DNA from: Gammaproteobacteria bacterium
GTDB taxonomy: Bacteria; Pseudomonadota; Gammaproteobacteria; Pseudomonadales; Cellvibrionaceae
Direction of reading: 5' to 3'
Assembly: GCA_021151835.1 (NCBI GenBank)
Contig: JAGKWO010000023.1
Span: forward strand, 1-64,000
Length of the DNA: 64,000 nt
The translations under genes were made by a program, and so were the position numbers. Below, piece by piece: positions 53,863 to 63,900 of the stretch (its first letter is position 1; every line of letters starts with the position of its first letter). The notes below the pieces were generated by a model that saw only the letters and a program-made list of their open reading frames with translations, was not told where the DNA came from and made no database searches.

Positions 53863-55119
53863 ATGGCTGTTGATTTCCGCTTAGTTTCTCTCCCGGCATT
53901 GTTACTCACCTTTGCCGCTTCACTTGCCCGGGCCGATGTTGATCACCGGTTTTCCGGTTTTGCAACGCTAGGGGTTGCCATTAACACCAATCCGGAACTG
54001 GTTTTTCGCAATGATGTGACCCAGGACAACGGTGCCTATAAACACAATGGCTATTGGTTAAATGACACGCGCCTGGGCCTGCAATGGCAGGGGCGCTGGT
54101 CACCGGAATGGGAAACCACGGTACAGGTCGTCGCCAAAGACCGGTTCGATAACACCCTTGCCAATTCCATCGAATGGGCCTTTGTCCGCTATCGCCCCGT
54201 TGATGGCCTGGATTTGCGCCTCGGCCGCCTCGGTGCCGACGCCTTTATGTTGTCGGATTTCCGCCAGGTGGGATACACACTCCCCTGGGTGCGCCCGCCG
54301 CATGACTTGTACGGGATTACATCGCTCTACAGCTTCGATGGTTTTGACCTGACCAAACGTGTCGCGGTAGGCGAAGCCATGCTCAACTTTAAAACGTTTT
54401 ACGGCAACTCCAACGAAAAATATCCCACCGGTTTTGATAATGGCCAATTCACCCGATTTGATTTTGATTTGTTCGGCCTCAGTAGCAACCTGGAATGGAA
54501 TGAATGGAAGTTGCGTTACAGTTTCGTGAGTGTGGAAGTCAACAGTGACCTCACCAAACCCTTGCGCAATGTCTGGGAACAAATCGCCATGCAATGGTCC
54601 CCGGCAAATGATGTGGTAACCGGACTGGAAAGCGAGGGCAAAAAATTCCGTTACCACCAGCTTGGCCTTAATTACGACAACAATAACTGGTGGTTCCAAA
54701 GCGAATATGTGCGTATCAGTTCCGACGTAATATTGGTTGTCAATGGCGAAAATGCTTATGCGAGCCTCGGCAAACGTTTTGGCTCGTTCAACCTGTATGG
54801 CCTCCTGGGTTACGCTAATCCGCGCACGCCCATCCTGAGCATCCCGGTACCCGCCGGTTTGCCTGAACCTTTTGGATCGCAACTTAACTACCTGGCCCGG
54901 GCCACTGAAAATCGCCTGAACGGGGTGCGTATCAAACAACGGAGTGTTGGTGTTGGCGCGCGCTGGGATTTCACGCCCAAAATGGCTTTCAAACTCCAGA
55001 TCGATAAATTCCACGTGGACAAAACCGGCAGCAGCCTCTGGTTTTCCACCGATGGCGCCCCGCTCTCCGACAATAAAAAACCCACTGTCATTAGCCTTGC
55101 CTGGGACATGCTGTTCTAA
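53863..55119 (+). CDS. Outer-membrane beta-barrel (porin-like) protein
   Basis: 418 aa. A signal peptide (LPALLLTFAASLARA) precedes about 16 alternating amphipathic strands (for example TRLGLQWQGRWSPEWETTVQV in pieces, LRLGRLGADAFMLSDFRQVGY). It ends in the Phe-terminal strand LAWDMLF typical of outer-membrane insertion. The ATG at 53863 is preferred over a TTG at 53821. The downstream PstS-like gene overlaps its stop codon by one base, so barrel and binding protein are one operon. Solute unknown, possibly an anion. Confidence 0.85.
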   Translation: MAVDFRLVSLPALLLTFAASLARADVDHRFSGFATLGVAINTNPELVFRNDVTQDNGAYKHNGYWLNDTRLGLQWQGRWSPEWETTVQVVAKDRFDNTLANSIEWAFVRYRPVDGLDLRLGRLGADAFMLSDFRQVGYTLPWVRPPHDLYGITSLYSFDGFDLTKRVAVGEAMLNFKTFYGNSNEKYPTGFDNGQFTRFDFDLFGLSSNLEWNEWKLRYSFVSVEVNSDLTKPLRNVWEQIAMQWSPANDVVTGLESEGKKFRYHQLGLNYDNNNWWFQSEYVRISSDVILVVNGENAYASLGKRFGSFNLYGLLGYANPRTPILSIPVPAGLPEPFGSQLNYLARATENRLNGVRIKQRSVGVGARWDFTPKMAFKLQIDKFHVDKTGSSLWFSTDGAPLSDNKKPTVISLAWDMLF

Positions 55120-55547
55120 TGCACAAATTGACGATATTCCTGATTGCGCTGATGGTTAGCGGCACGCTCCGGGCAGACATACTGGTGATTGTGAATGCGC
55201 ACAATCCGGTTTCGACGCTGGAGAAAAAACAGGTTGTGGATTTATTTATGGGCCGCGTTTCTGCATTTCCAGGCGGAGGTTCGGCGCAAACACTGGATTT
55301 AAAAACCGGCACACCATTACGCGCTGATTTTTACAAACGGCTTACCGGAAAAAGTGAAGCGCAAGTGGATGCCTATTGGGCAACACTGGTATTTGCCGGG
55401 CGCATGTCGCCCCCTAAACAATTTGCCGACGACCACGCCCTTATTGGCGAGGTAACGCAAAACAAAATGGCGATTGCTTATGTTGCACGCCAATCGCTGC
55501 CGGGCGGAGTAAAAATTGTTATGGAATTAACCCAAACCGCTGACTAA
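55119..55547 (+). CDS. PstS-like periplasmic substrate-binding protein (short)
   Basis: 142 aa with a signal peptide (TIFLIALMVSGTLRA). It has the truncated PstS-like pattern (ILVIVNAHNPVSTLEKKQVVDLFMGR, FYKRLTGKSEAQVDAYWATLVFAGR), seen in small proteins encoded beside porins and GGDEF sensors. It is less than half the length of ABC-type PstS, so it is probably a sensor or accessory and not a transport binding protein. It starts in the last base of the porin stop codon and ends 17 bp before the cyclase gene. Confidence 0.83.
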   Translation: MHKLTIFLIALMVSGTLRADILVIVNAHNPVSTLEKKQVVDLFMGRVSAFPGGGSAQTLDLKTGTPLRADFYKRLTGKSEAQVDAYWATLVFAGRMSPPKQFADDHALIGEVTQNKMAIAYVARQSLPGGVKIVMELTQTAD

Positions 55548-55564
55548 TTGTTTACGCAGAATCA

Positions 55565-57163
55565 ATGAATATTAAAAGTTTACATATAAAAGTTTCCCTC
55601 AGTGTCGCTGCCGCTGCACTACTGGTTGTGCTTTTATCGTCACAATTTTTTTACCAACGCGATTACGAAAAATCATTTGCTGAAAGTGAGCGCTCGGTTT
55701 TGCAGCTCCTCGAAACGGTCCAAACCACAGCATCGATTGCAGCGTATGTCGGCAATCGCGAACTTGCGCAACAAGTGGTGACCGGTTTAACCAAAAATGA
55801 CATCGTGGTAGGAGCAACCATCACTGCCAATAAAGAAATTATCGGCCATGATGGAAAAACCGCGCACGAAACCCGGCAACAATTGATTTCCATACCGCTG
55901 GCCGCCCCCTTCGATGAAAAAGAAATTGTTGGCGAATTGGCAGTAGTTCCCAACGCCCCACTGATTGCGTTGCGCGCCCGCGATTCCGCGATGTCGACGG
56001 CGGTTGGCCTTGCCGTCCAATCCACCCTTGTTGCGCTGCTGGTATTAATCCTGGTTTATTGGTTGATGACGCGGCCCCTTTCCACCTTATCGGGGAGTTT
56101 GCATCGCATCACTCCCGGCGACGGCAGCCGGCTCGATGTGCACAGCATCCACAGCGGCGATGAAATCGGTCTGCTTGCCGGCGATATCAATTCACTGTTG
56201 CATACTGTCGAAAATATGCTCGAAGAAGAGCGGCAATTACGCCATCGCGTTGAATCCCTTGAAACCCGTTTTCGCGGTATTTTTGAAGACAGTAGCGCGG
56301 GCATTTTTCTCGTGCGCGAGCGCGGCAACCTGGTTACCGCCAACCCGGCTTTCTTTCGCCTCACCGGCATGGATGAGCAACAGCAATTGCAAACCGGTGA
56401 TGAAGATATTGTCAGTAAAGTCTTTCTTGATATCGAACAGGCAAAATCGCTGATCAAACTCGCACTCGTCACCAAGCGCCCGCATTCCGCCGACCTGCGC
56501 ATTAACAGCGGCGCCGAAGAACATTCGCGCTGGGTGCATTGTATTTTTTCGCCCGCCGGTGACAGCACCACCATCGAAGGGGTGATGTACGACGTAACCC
56601 AACGCAAACTGTCAGAAGCACGCATCCGCGAGCTTGCCGAAACCGATAGCCTCACCGGGTTAAGTAATCGCCAGGCAGCGGATTCAGCATTGCAAGCGCT
56701 CATTACCCAAACACCTGTCGGTGGAAAATCGTTCGCGGTAATGCTGATCGACCTCGACCGGTTTAAATATATCAACGATACCTATGGCCACGATGCCGGC
56801 GATAAGGTGCTGGTGACTATCGCGGAGCGGTTGCGCAAACTGGTGCGCGATTCCGATATTGTGGCGCGCATGGGCGGCGACGAATTTTTTATTATCCTGA
56901 ACCATGCGGGCAATATCGGCATGGTCACGCGCATCGCGCAGAAAATTCTCGATGCGCAACAAGCACCCATTGAAGTGCAAGCGGGGGTACTGGAGAAAGT
57001 CGGCATCAGCATCGGCATTGCGCTTTATCCTGATCACGGGGACAACCCGCTCAGCTTGCGCAAACACGCCGACCAGGCAATGTATGCGGTTAAACGCCGC
57101 GGTAAAAATAACTTCGCCATTTATGAGCCAGGCACTGAAGACCCATTGATGGAATCCGCCTGA
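55565..57163 (+). CDS. Membrane diguanylate cyclase with periplasmic sensor, HAMP and PAS
   Basis: 532 aa. Membrane helices at about 11-29 and 150-170 enclose a periplasmic CHASE8-like sensor. A HAMP-like segment, a PAS domain (about 230-345, RFRGIFEDSSAGIFLV) and a GGDEF domain follow. The active site is GGDEF at 437-441, and an RxxD inhibitory site (RDSD, 428-431) lies five residues before it, so it should make c-di-GMP with product inhibition. No EAL domain is present. Being co-transcribed with a porin and PstS-like protein suggests a periplasmic solute as the input. Confidence 0.92.
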   Translation: MNIKSLHIKVSLSVAAAALLVVLLSSQFFYQRDYEKSFAESERSVLQLLETVQTTASIAAYVGNRELAQQVVTGLTKNDIVVGATITANKEIIGHDGKTAHETRQQLISIPLAAPFDEKEIVGELAVVPNAPLIALRARDSAMSTAVGLAVQSTLVALLVLILVYWLMTRPLSTLSGSLHRITPGDGSRLDVHSIHSGDEIGLLAGDINSLLHTVENMLEEERQLRHRVESLETRFRGIFEDSSAGIFLVRERGNLVTANPAFFRLTGMDEQQQLQTGDEDIVSKVFLDIEQAKSLIKLALVTKRPHSADLRINSGAEEHSRWVHCIFSPAGDSTTIEGVMYDVTQRKLSEARIRELAETDSLTGLSNRQAADSALQALITQTPVGGKSFAVMLIDLDRFKYINDTYGHDAGDKVLVTIAERLRKLVRDSDIVARMGGDEFFIILNHAGNIGMVTRIAQKILDAQQAPIEVQAGVLEKVGISIGIALYPDHGDNPLSLRKHADQAMYAVKRRGKNNFAIYEPGTEDPLMESA

Positions 57164-57221
57164 TCCCGATTACCACACTATCGTTATCCCATTTTTTCCA
57201 GATACTTGCGCCGGCATAAAA

Positions 57222-57235
57222 TGTAAACGATTACA
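57222..57235. promoter_or_regulatory. LacI-type operator upstream of the tpiA-fba-fbp block
   Basis: TGTAAACGATTACA, a perfect 14-bp palindrome flanked by A and T (ATGTAAACGATTACAT, 57221-57236). It matches the mannan-cluster operators. The region 57212-57250 also carries a TATAAA box (57240-57245). It lies about 445 bp upstream of tpiA and about 105 bp before a small ORF. Confidence 0.7.
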
Positions 57236-57341
57236 TTTTTATAAACGAATGTAACGAAACGTTTTCACACAAAAATAGCTAAAAAATAGGATTAAAAACT
57301 CAATAAAAACCATTTTTAGACAAAATAATTTCACCGGGTGC

Positions 57342-57653
57342 TTGCTCGATTTCATTTGCCTGTGTAGCATTTTTACCAACAGCTCAGCAGAAGCTCCATT
57401 TATCGGCAATACACAGTCACCCATCACCGAGGTAATCCCAGTGAACAGGACTCCAGTAAATGCCGCTAACCCACAGCATGATGCGGCCAACCCCAGCGTG
57501 CAGCCACAAGCCGCGCCAGATAAAACCAACGTATTGGCCAGTTACCAATGCTTTCCATTCACCTATACCTATTACGGGTTCAGTACTGAAGCCTGCGTGT
57601 ACGAAACACCCGTAGCCGCGCCGCCTGACAATCCGCATAATCAACATTCATAA
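57342..57653 (+). CDS. Possible small protein before tpiA, low confidence
   Basis: 103 aa from a TTG, with no good ribosome site. It is rich in Pro, Asn and Ala (NAANPQHDAANPSVQPQAAPDK), with a C-terminal Cys/Tyr/Phe stretch. I do not recognise it. Alternatively this is simply the leader of the tpiA operon. Its position directly behind the operator and 27 bp before tpiA is the main reason to list it. Confidence 0.3.
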   Translation: MLDFICLCSIFTNSSAEAPFIGNTQSPITEVIPVNRTPVNAANPQHDAANPSVQPQAAPDKTNVLASYQCFPFTYTYYGFSTEACVYETPVAAPPDNPHNQHS

Positions 57654-57679
57654 CGACAACAATACCAACCGGAAGCACC

Positions 57680-58444
57680 ATGAAAAAACGTAAACCCATA
57701 GTGATTGCCAACTGGAAATTAAATGGCGGCCTTGACCTGATTTGCACCTCGGTCGCCTCCTTTATTGGCAAACATTTCGCCGCGCAAATTGCGATTTGCC
57801 CACCTTATTTGTACATGCGCGACATGATGACTTTTTTGCAATTTTCTGAATTGCAAATTGGTAGCCAGAATGTAAGTCGCTATGAATCCGGTGCCTACAC
57901 CGGCGAAACTTCCGCGCAAATGTTGAAAGAAGCTGGCTGCTCATTGTGTTTGATCGGCCACTCCGAACGCCGCGCGATGTTTGCAGAAAACAATGAAGGT
58001 TGTCAGATCAAAGTGCGCACTGCCTTGAGCCACGATTTATTACCCGTGCTCTGTGTCGGTGAAAACCAGCAGGAACGCGAGGCCAATATCACCGAGCACG
58101 TGTTGCGCAAACAATTGCGCGAAGGCCTGCCAACGCTGGACCTGCGCGGCAAAGACCTGTGCATCGCTTATGAACCCGTGTGGGCCATTGGCACCGGCCT
58201 TGCAGCAACACCGGCGATTGCACAAGAAGTGCATCAATTTATCCGGCGCGAAGTGACCGAAATTTACGACGCGGAAATCGCCAATAGCGTGAGGATTTTA
58301 TACGGCGGCAGCGTCACCAAAGCCAATGCCCACGACTTGTTGCAGCAAGCCGATATCGATGGATTGCTGGTTGGTGGCGCCAGTTTGGACCCTGGCCATT
58401 TCCTCGCCATTTGCGAGCAAGCTTCGGACCTTGCCGACGAATAA
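57680..58444 (+). CDS. tpiA: Triosephosphate isomerase
   Basis: Interconverts dihydroxyacetone phosphate and glyceraldehyde-3-phosphate in the cytoplasm. 254 aa. Catalytic residues are all present: Lys in ANWKLNGG, His in IGHSERR, Glu in AYEPVWAIGTG, and the phosphate loop ILYGGSV...LLVGGASL. The first gene of a tpiA-fba-fbp gene block. Most Cellvibrio-like genomes would carry another tpiA near secG, so this may be a second, specialised copy; that is inferred. Confidence 0.95.
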   Translation: MKKRKPIVIANWKLNGGLDLICTSVASFIGKHFAAQIAICPPYLYMRDMMTFLQFSELQIGSQNVSRYESGAYTGETSAQMLKEAGCSLCLIGHSERRAMFAENNEGCQIKVRTALSHDLLPVLCVGENQQEREANITEHVLRKQLREGLPTLDLRGKDLCIAYEPVWAIGTGLAATPAIAQEVHQFIRREVTEIYDAEIANSVRILYGGSVTKANAHDLLQQADIDGLLVGGASLDPGHFLAICEQASDLADE

Positions 58445-58518
58445 TTCGTCGCAAGGCGTACCGTGCAATAAAAAATTAATCAAAAAGAAGCACAACGACA
58501 ATCTGGAAATGGCTAGCA

Positions 58519-58556
58519 GGTTGTGCGGTTGCCGATGCAATGGCAACCGCACAACC
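58519..58556. repeat. Long perfect hairpin between tpiA and fba
   Basis: Perfect 15-bp arms (GGTTGTGCGGTTGCC and its complement) with an 8-base loop, in the 182-bp gap between the two genes. There is no U-tract, so it is not an intrinsic terminator. It is well placed to set different mRNA levels for tpiA and fba. Confidence 0.8.
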
Positions 58557-58626
58557 TGGCAGATATTTCGCAGCAATCGGCGGCAGCTCGGTCATCACAA
58601 AAAAATCAACCACAGCTCAGGATTTG

Positions 58627-59709
58627 ATGATGAACAACCTTGCCCAGTTAGTAGCCCCAGGCGTTGCCACCGGTGACGATGTACAAACCCTGTTAAATGC
58701 CGCCAAAGCCGGTGGCTTTGCTTATCCAGCCGTTAATGCGGCAAACACCAACACGATCAACGCTACGCTTGAAGCCGCGCGCAACGTCAATTCGCCGGTA
58801 ATTGTGCAATTATCGCAAGGCGGCTCGGCTTTTTTTTGCGGAAAAAGTTTAAAACTGGATGGCCTGCAAAGCTCGGTACTCGGGTCAATTGCTGCCGCTC
58901 ACTACGTCCATACTGTCGCCGCAGCGTATGGCGTTCCGGTAATTTTACATACCGATCACGCTGCCAAAAAATTATTGCCCTGGATCGATGGTTTACTCGA
59001 CGCCAGCGAAACCTATTTCGCCCACACCGGCAAGCCGCTGTTCAGTTCCCACATGATCGATTTGTCAGAAGAAAGCCTGGAAGAAAACATAGCCATTTCG
59101 GCGCATTATTTAGCGCGAATGAAAAAACTCGGTATCACGCTTGAAATTGAATTAGGTTGCACTGGCGGTGAAGAAGATGGTGTAGACAACACTGGCCTGG
59201 ATAATTCTGCGCTTTATACCCAGCCGGAAGATGTTGCTTACGCATATAGACAATTAAGTGAAATCGACGATAAATTTACCATCGCCGCTTCGTTTGGCAA
59301 TGTGCACGGTGTGTATAAACCGGGCAACGTAAAACTCACGCCAATCATCCTGAAAAATTCGCAAGAATTTGTGCGCGAACAATTCAGGACCGCGCATAAT
59401 CCGCTGAATTTTGTATTCCATGGCGGCTCGGGATCAGATCCCCGGGAAATCGCAGAGTCGCTCAATTATGGTGTAGTAAAAATGAATATCGATACCGATA
59501 CCCAGTGGGCGTTCTGGGAAGGCACGATGGAATTTTACAAAACCCATAGCGATTACCTGCAAGGCCAGATCGGCAACCCCGATGGCGATGATAAACCCAA
59601 TAAAAAGTTTTACGATCCGCGCGTATGGCTGCGCCAGAGCGAGCAGCATATGGCTAAACGCCTTGAGCAATCCTTTGCCGATCTGAATTGCCTTAATCGT
59701 TACGTTTAA
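58627..59709 (+). CDS. fba: Class II fructose-bisphosphate aldolase
   Basis: Zinc-dependent aldol cleavage or condensation between DHAP and GAP. About 360 aa, as in E. coli FbaA. The metal site is in HTDHAAKKLLPWIDGLL, with GNVHGVYKPGN, FVFHGGSGS and MNIDTDTQWAFW. I chose the ATG at 58627 (58630 is equivalent), with an AGGA site. The ORF extends to 58540 but those 29 residues lie on the hairpin at 58519-58556 and are not homologous. Confidence 0.95.
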   Translation: MMNNLAQLVAPGVATGDDVQTLLNAAKAGGFAYPAVNAANTNTINATLEAARNVNSPVIVQLSQGGSAFFCGKSLKLDGLQSSVLGSIAAAHYVHTVAAAYGVPVILHTDHAAKKLLPWIDGLLDASETYFAHTGKPLFSSHMIDLSEESLEENIAISAHYLARMKKLGITLEIELGCTGGEEDGVDNTGLDNSALYTQPEDVAYAYRQLSEIDDKFTIAASFGNVHGVYKPGNVKLTPIILKNSQEFVREQFRTAHNPLNFVFHGGSGSDPREIAESLNYGVVKMNIDTDTQWAFWEGTMEFYKTHSDYLQGQIGNPDGDDKPNKKFYDPRVWLRQSEQHMAKRLEQSFADLNCLNRYV

Positions 59710-59772
59710 GTTATTTATTTAACGCAGCGCCAACAGTTGTTGGCCTGGTGTTTTTTCATATCAGGAAAACTC

Positions 59773-60750
59773 ATGATTAATTTATTTCAACACTTGCGCA
59801 ATGAATCGGTAGAAGCGCCGTTAATACAGCTTCTGGAAAGTGTTATCAACGCAAGTAAAGAAATCGCGTTTCGTGTACGCCAGGGCGCGCTTGCGGGTGT
59901 GCTGGGCTCAACGCAGGATCAAAACATCCAGGGTGAAACCCAGAAAAACCTGGATGTCATCAGTAACCAATTGTTAAAAGATTTATTGCTGGCGTGCCCG
60001 CAGGTACGCGCACTGGCATCGGAAGAGGAGGACACAGTTGTAGCGGGAAATGCCAATGGTGAATTTATTATTGCATTTGATCCGCTTGATGGTTCATCCA
60101 ATATCGACATCAATGGCCAGATCGGAACCATCTTCAGTATTTATCGTGCACAAGAAAATATTGCAGCGAATGATGAAGCGCAATTTCGCCAAAAAGGCGA
60201 ACAACAAGTGTGCGCTGGTTACATACTTTATGGGCCATCCACATTACTGGTAATTACCACGGGTAAAGGTACTCACGCCTTTACCCTGGATGCAACCCAG
60301 GGAACTTTTTTACTCACCGCTAACAACATAAATATTCCGGCGGATACCAAAGAATTCGCGATCAATATGAGCAACCAACGATTCTGGAGCGACAATATGC
60401 GTCGCTACCTTAACGATCTGGTACTCGGTGAAAGCGGGCCGCGCGGAAAAAATTTCAACATGCGCTGGAATGCCGCAATGGTAGGTGATGTGCATCGGAT
60501 TATTTCGCGCGGCGGAATATTTTTATATCCCTCGGATAATCGCAATCCCAAACAGCCAGCGAAATTGCGTTTGCTTTATGAAGCAAACCCTATGGCATTG
60601 TTGCTTGAAAATGCCGGGGGGAAAGCCTGGAATGAAAATCAGCGGATTTTGGAAATCGAACCGCGAGAGCTGCATGAACGTGTGGCGGTGATTTTAGGAT
60701 CGGCAAATGAAGTGCAAATTTGTCTAAAATATATTACGGCAGAGCATTGA
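59773..60750 (+). CDS. fbp: Fructose-1,6-bisphosphatase class I
   Basis: Hydrolyses fructose-1,6-bisphosphate to fructose-6-phosphate, the committed gluconeogenic step. 325 aa. Metal and substrate motifs include ASEEED, FDPLDGSSNIDINGQIGTIF, RWNAAMVGD and YEANPMALLLENAGGKA. The ATG at 59773 has an AGGAAAA site. With tpiA and fba it forms a three-step triose-to-hexose block. Confidence 0.95.
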   Translation: MINLFQHLRNESVEAPLIQLLESVINASKEIAFRVRQGALAGVLGSTQDQNIQGETQKNLDVISNQLLKDLLLACPQVRALASEEEDTVVAGNANGEFIIAFDPLDGSSNIDINGQIGTIFSIYRAQENIAANDEAQFRQKGEQQVCAGYILYGPSTLLVITTGKGTHAFTLDATQGTFLLTANNINIPADTKEFAINMSNQRFWSDNMRRYLNDLVLGESGPRGKNFNMRWNAAMVGDVHRIISRGGIFLYPSDNRNPKQPAKLRLLYEANPMALLLENAGGKAWNENQRILEIEPRELHERVAVILGSANEVQICLKYITAEH

Positions 60751-60753
60751 ATA

Positions 60754-60840
60754 ATGTTGCGGTTCGTTCCTCACCAGCAACCTACGAAGCGCCCTGTAGG
60801 TTGTGGCGGGTCGCGTAGGCTGAGGAACGAACCGCAACAT
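60754..60840. repeat. Nested inverted-repeat element after fbp
   Basis: Outer arms of 20 bp are perfect (ATGTTGCGGTTCGTTCCTCA at 60754-60773 and complement at 60821-60840). Inside is a second hairpin with CAACCTAC/GTAGGTTG (60778-60785 and 60796-60803). A third hairpin (GTTGGGC/GCCCAAC, 60866-60899) follows. This layered palindrome looks like a REP/BIME-type intergenic repeat. Confidence 0.75.
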
Positions 60841-60917
60841 GTCGATATTATTTAAGGAAAACATTGTTGGGCATTGCTGCCTGCGCGGCGCGGCCCAACC
60901 TACTCGTCAAATAATGA

Positions 60918-63900
60918 TTACTTCGCCACAACCTCCACCCAATACCCTTTGGTTTTCGCCTGGATTTTTTCGTTGTACATTGCGCTGGTGTGCCAACCGG
61001 GTAAATAGAATTTACCGGCGTAGCTCGCATTTAAAATAATGCGCAGTGTGACGCTGGTTTGATTGCGCTCTTGATAGCGATAATTCCAATAGTAATCGCG
61101 CCATAAACTGTAATAGGCGAGGACGCGATCATCGCGGATATCCATGTAGTCAATTCCCTTCGGCATTTGCGCGCCTTCAAGGCGTTCGTTGCGTATTTGC
61201 CAGCCGCTGGGTACCACGGCGGTGAGTGCGATATTTTCGATATTGCCGGTGAGCAATTTATCAAATTCACCGCGCACGGTAACTTCAGCAACAAAATCCT
61301 GGCCTTGCGGTAATTGTTCAACGCTGAGCGGTTTATTATCCAGCGTAAAAAAATCCACCGTCATATCCAGACCATTGCTGCTCGGTTCTTCTTGCAAATT
61401 TGCCGGTATTCCGCGATTACTTACCAATACGCGGATCGGTGCATCGTGATCATTGCGCACACTGACTTGTGGGTCATTGATCGCCATTTTGAAAATAGTG
61501 TTATTACTACCTTGCGTAACCCAATGCTTTTCGCCTTGCTGTTGTACCGCGAATTTAATTCCATTGGCACTGGTGTTAATTGCAGCAAATTCGCTCATGG
61601 CCAATAGCGCCCAGGAGATACTTTGCGTGGAATACCAATCGCCACTGGATAAATTATTCGCCACCTGTTCCGCCACTTGCCAGGTTAATTCCTTATTAGC
61701 GTTTACGCTCACCAAAGTAGCGAGCAACAAACCGCGGTCGCGCAAATCTGAACCGTAGGTGTAACCTGCATCTTTATAAGCGGGAACCGTATTTGACAAT
61801 GGCCCGAGTACATCTTGCGCCGCCTCTTTTAATCCAACGTGTTGATAGCTCATTGCCAGCAACCAGCGCGCGGGCACACGGTAATCGGTTTGTTCAGCGG
61901 AAACTTTTGCTTTAAACGTTTCGCGTAAACGGTTCATCGCCGGTAGTTCCGCTTTATCGGCCAGGGCCAAGGTGTAGAGGCGATAGGCCAATACCATTTC
62001 ATCGTAATAGTTGCCATTGATTTGCGGATTGCGCGCGGCGCTACTTTGGTATTTCACCCAATTATCAATCAGGTTTTTAGGCACAGAATAACCGGCGCGT
62101 TTTGCTTCCAGCAAAAAATGCCCCGCATAACTGGAAGCCCATTCATTGACATAACCATCGCCCGGCCAATAGGAGAAGCCGCCGCTTGCGTGCTGGAAGC
62201 TGGCAAGGCGTTTTATTCCGGCAGCGATGTTGTTATCAATTTCTGCTTTTTGTGTATCGGTTAAATTCACCAGCTTGGCTAAACGCAATTGCGGGAATAC
62301 CGCTGATGTTGTTTGCTCAATACACCCGTGGGGATAGCCAATTAAATATTCCAGGCGCTCATCCAGGTTTAATGGCGGCAATGTGCTCACTTCCAGCGAA
62401 GCAACATTGGTCCCAACCATACCATTCACATTTAACGGCGATTGCCAGGTCTCACCCGGTTGTAATAATTTGGATTCCCATACCGTGGTGGGCGGATTGG
62501 CCGCGCGTGAATCGATATAAATCTCCTGTGTTGCCACTTCATCACCGGAACGCGCCGTCACTTTTACGCGGCCTTTGCCGATGCGATCATTCACTTTGAG
62601 TTTTAAACTCGCGATGGCATCGCCGGGTTCACTGAATTGCAATTGCGCGCTACCTTTTTCCACGGTGAAAATTTCATTGGCTTCCACTGAAATTTCCACC
62701 GTTTTAATAGTGGTTTCGCTCACAAAAACATTTACCGGTAAATTCACTGATTCACCCGGGCCAAGCACGCGCGGCAAGGTTGCAAATAATGTGACCGGCT
62801 GGGTAACGGTAACGGTTTTTTCTGCGTTGCCATAGGCGGTAACCGCATCTTCTTTTTTCGCATTGTGCGCGGTGTCACCAGCAACCAGCATGATGCGCAC
62901 GGACCCCATATACGGAGGCAATTTAATTTTGTGTTCACGCACTTCGCCAGCCTTTAATTCAAAAGCACCGAGGAATTGAACCACTGGCGGGAAGCGGCGT
63001 TCACGGCGCTTGCGCTCAGCGTCAAGTGCGGCATCGGAACCACCCACAGCGAGCACGCGCTCGAGTGAAGCACCATAAGCACCGACAACCTGATCAAATA
63101 AATCCCAGGTGCGCACCCCGAGTGCTTCGCGTTTGTAGAAATAACTGTGCGCATCTGGCACATGGAAATTAGTGAGTCCGAGCAAGCCCTCATCCACCAT
63201 CGCTACGGTGTAAGTCATTGCACGTTTATTTTGTTCACCGACCTTGATAGTAAATTCGGTTTCAGGGCGCACTTTTTCCGCAACATCCAACGTGGGCTGT
63301 AAACGTGTTTGTGGATTTTCTACCAGCAGCGGCACAATGCCATACAAACGCATTGGTGCTTCAGCAACGCGCTCCTGATGCGGCAACAACAGCATTACGT
63401 TAGCGTAAACGTTTGGCGCCATTGCTTGCGTTATCGGAATTTCAATTTCCGTTTGACCGGGCTGCAAATCCAGCCAGCGTGATTCCAGTACACGGGTACC
63501 ATTTTCCAGGCTCAATAAAATCCTGCCTTCACGCGCTTTGGGCAAACGTACTTTGGCTACATCACCGACCGCATATTTTTCCTTATCGGTAGAGAGCATT
63601 AATTGTGTTGCCGAATCACTTTGTGCAGAAGAATCGTAACTCCAGCCTAAATAAACCACTTCGCCTGCGCAGTGCCCGGCATCGCCGGAATCAATGTCAC
63701 ACACGCGAATAATATGGCGGCCCCAATCGTATTTGCCTTTTTCCAGTTTCCAATTAATGCGGCCATTTGCATCGCTGACCAACGTTTCAGTGTGTACCGG
63801 GGTGCGCACTGAATTATTAAAATATTCGGCGAGGTTTTCCTGTTCTTCATCCCACCACCAGCGCCAGCCAATTTCGTACACATTAATTTCGACATTGCGA

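Noticed and set aside
58540..58626. N-terminal extension of the aldolase
   Set aside because: It starts inside the 58519-58556 hairpin and adds residues not found in class II aldolases.
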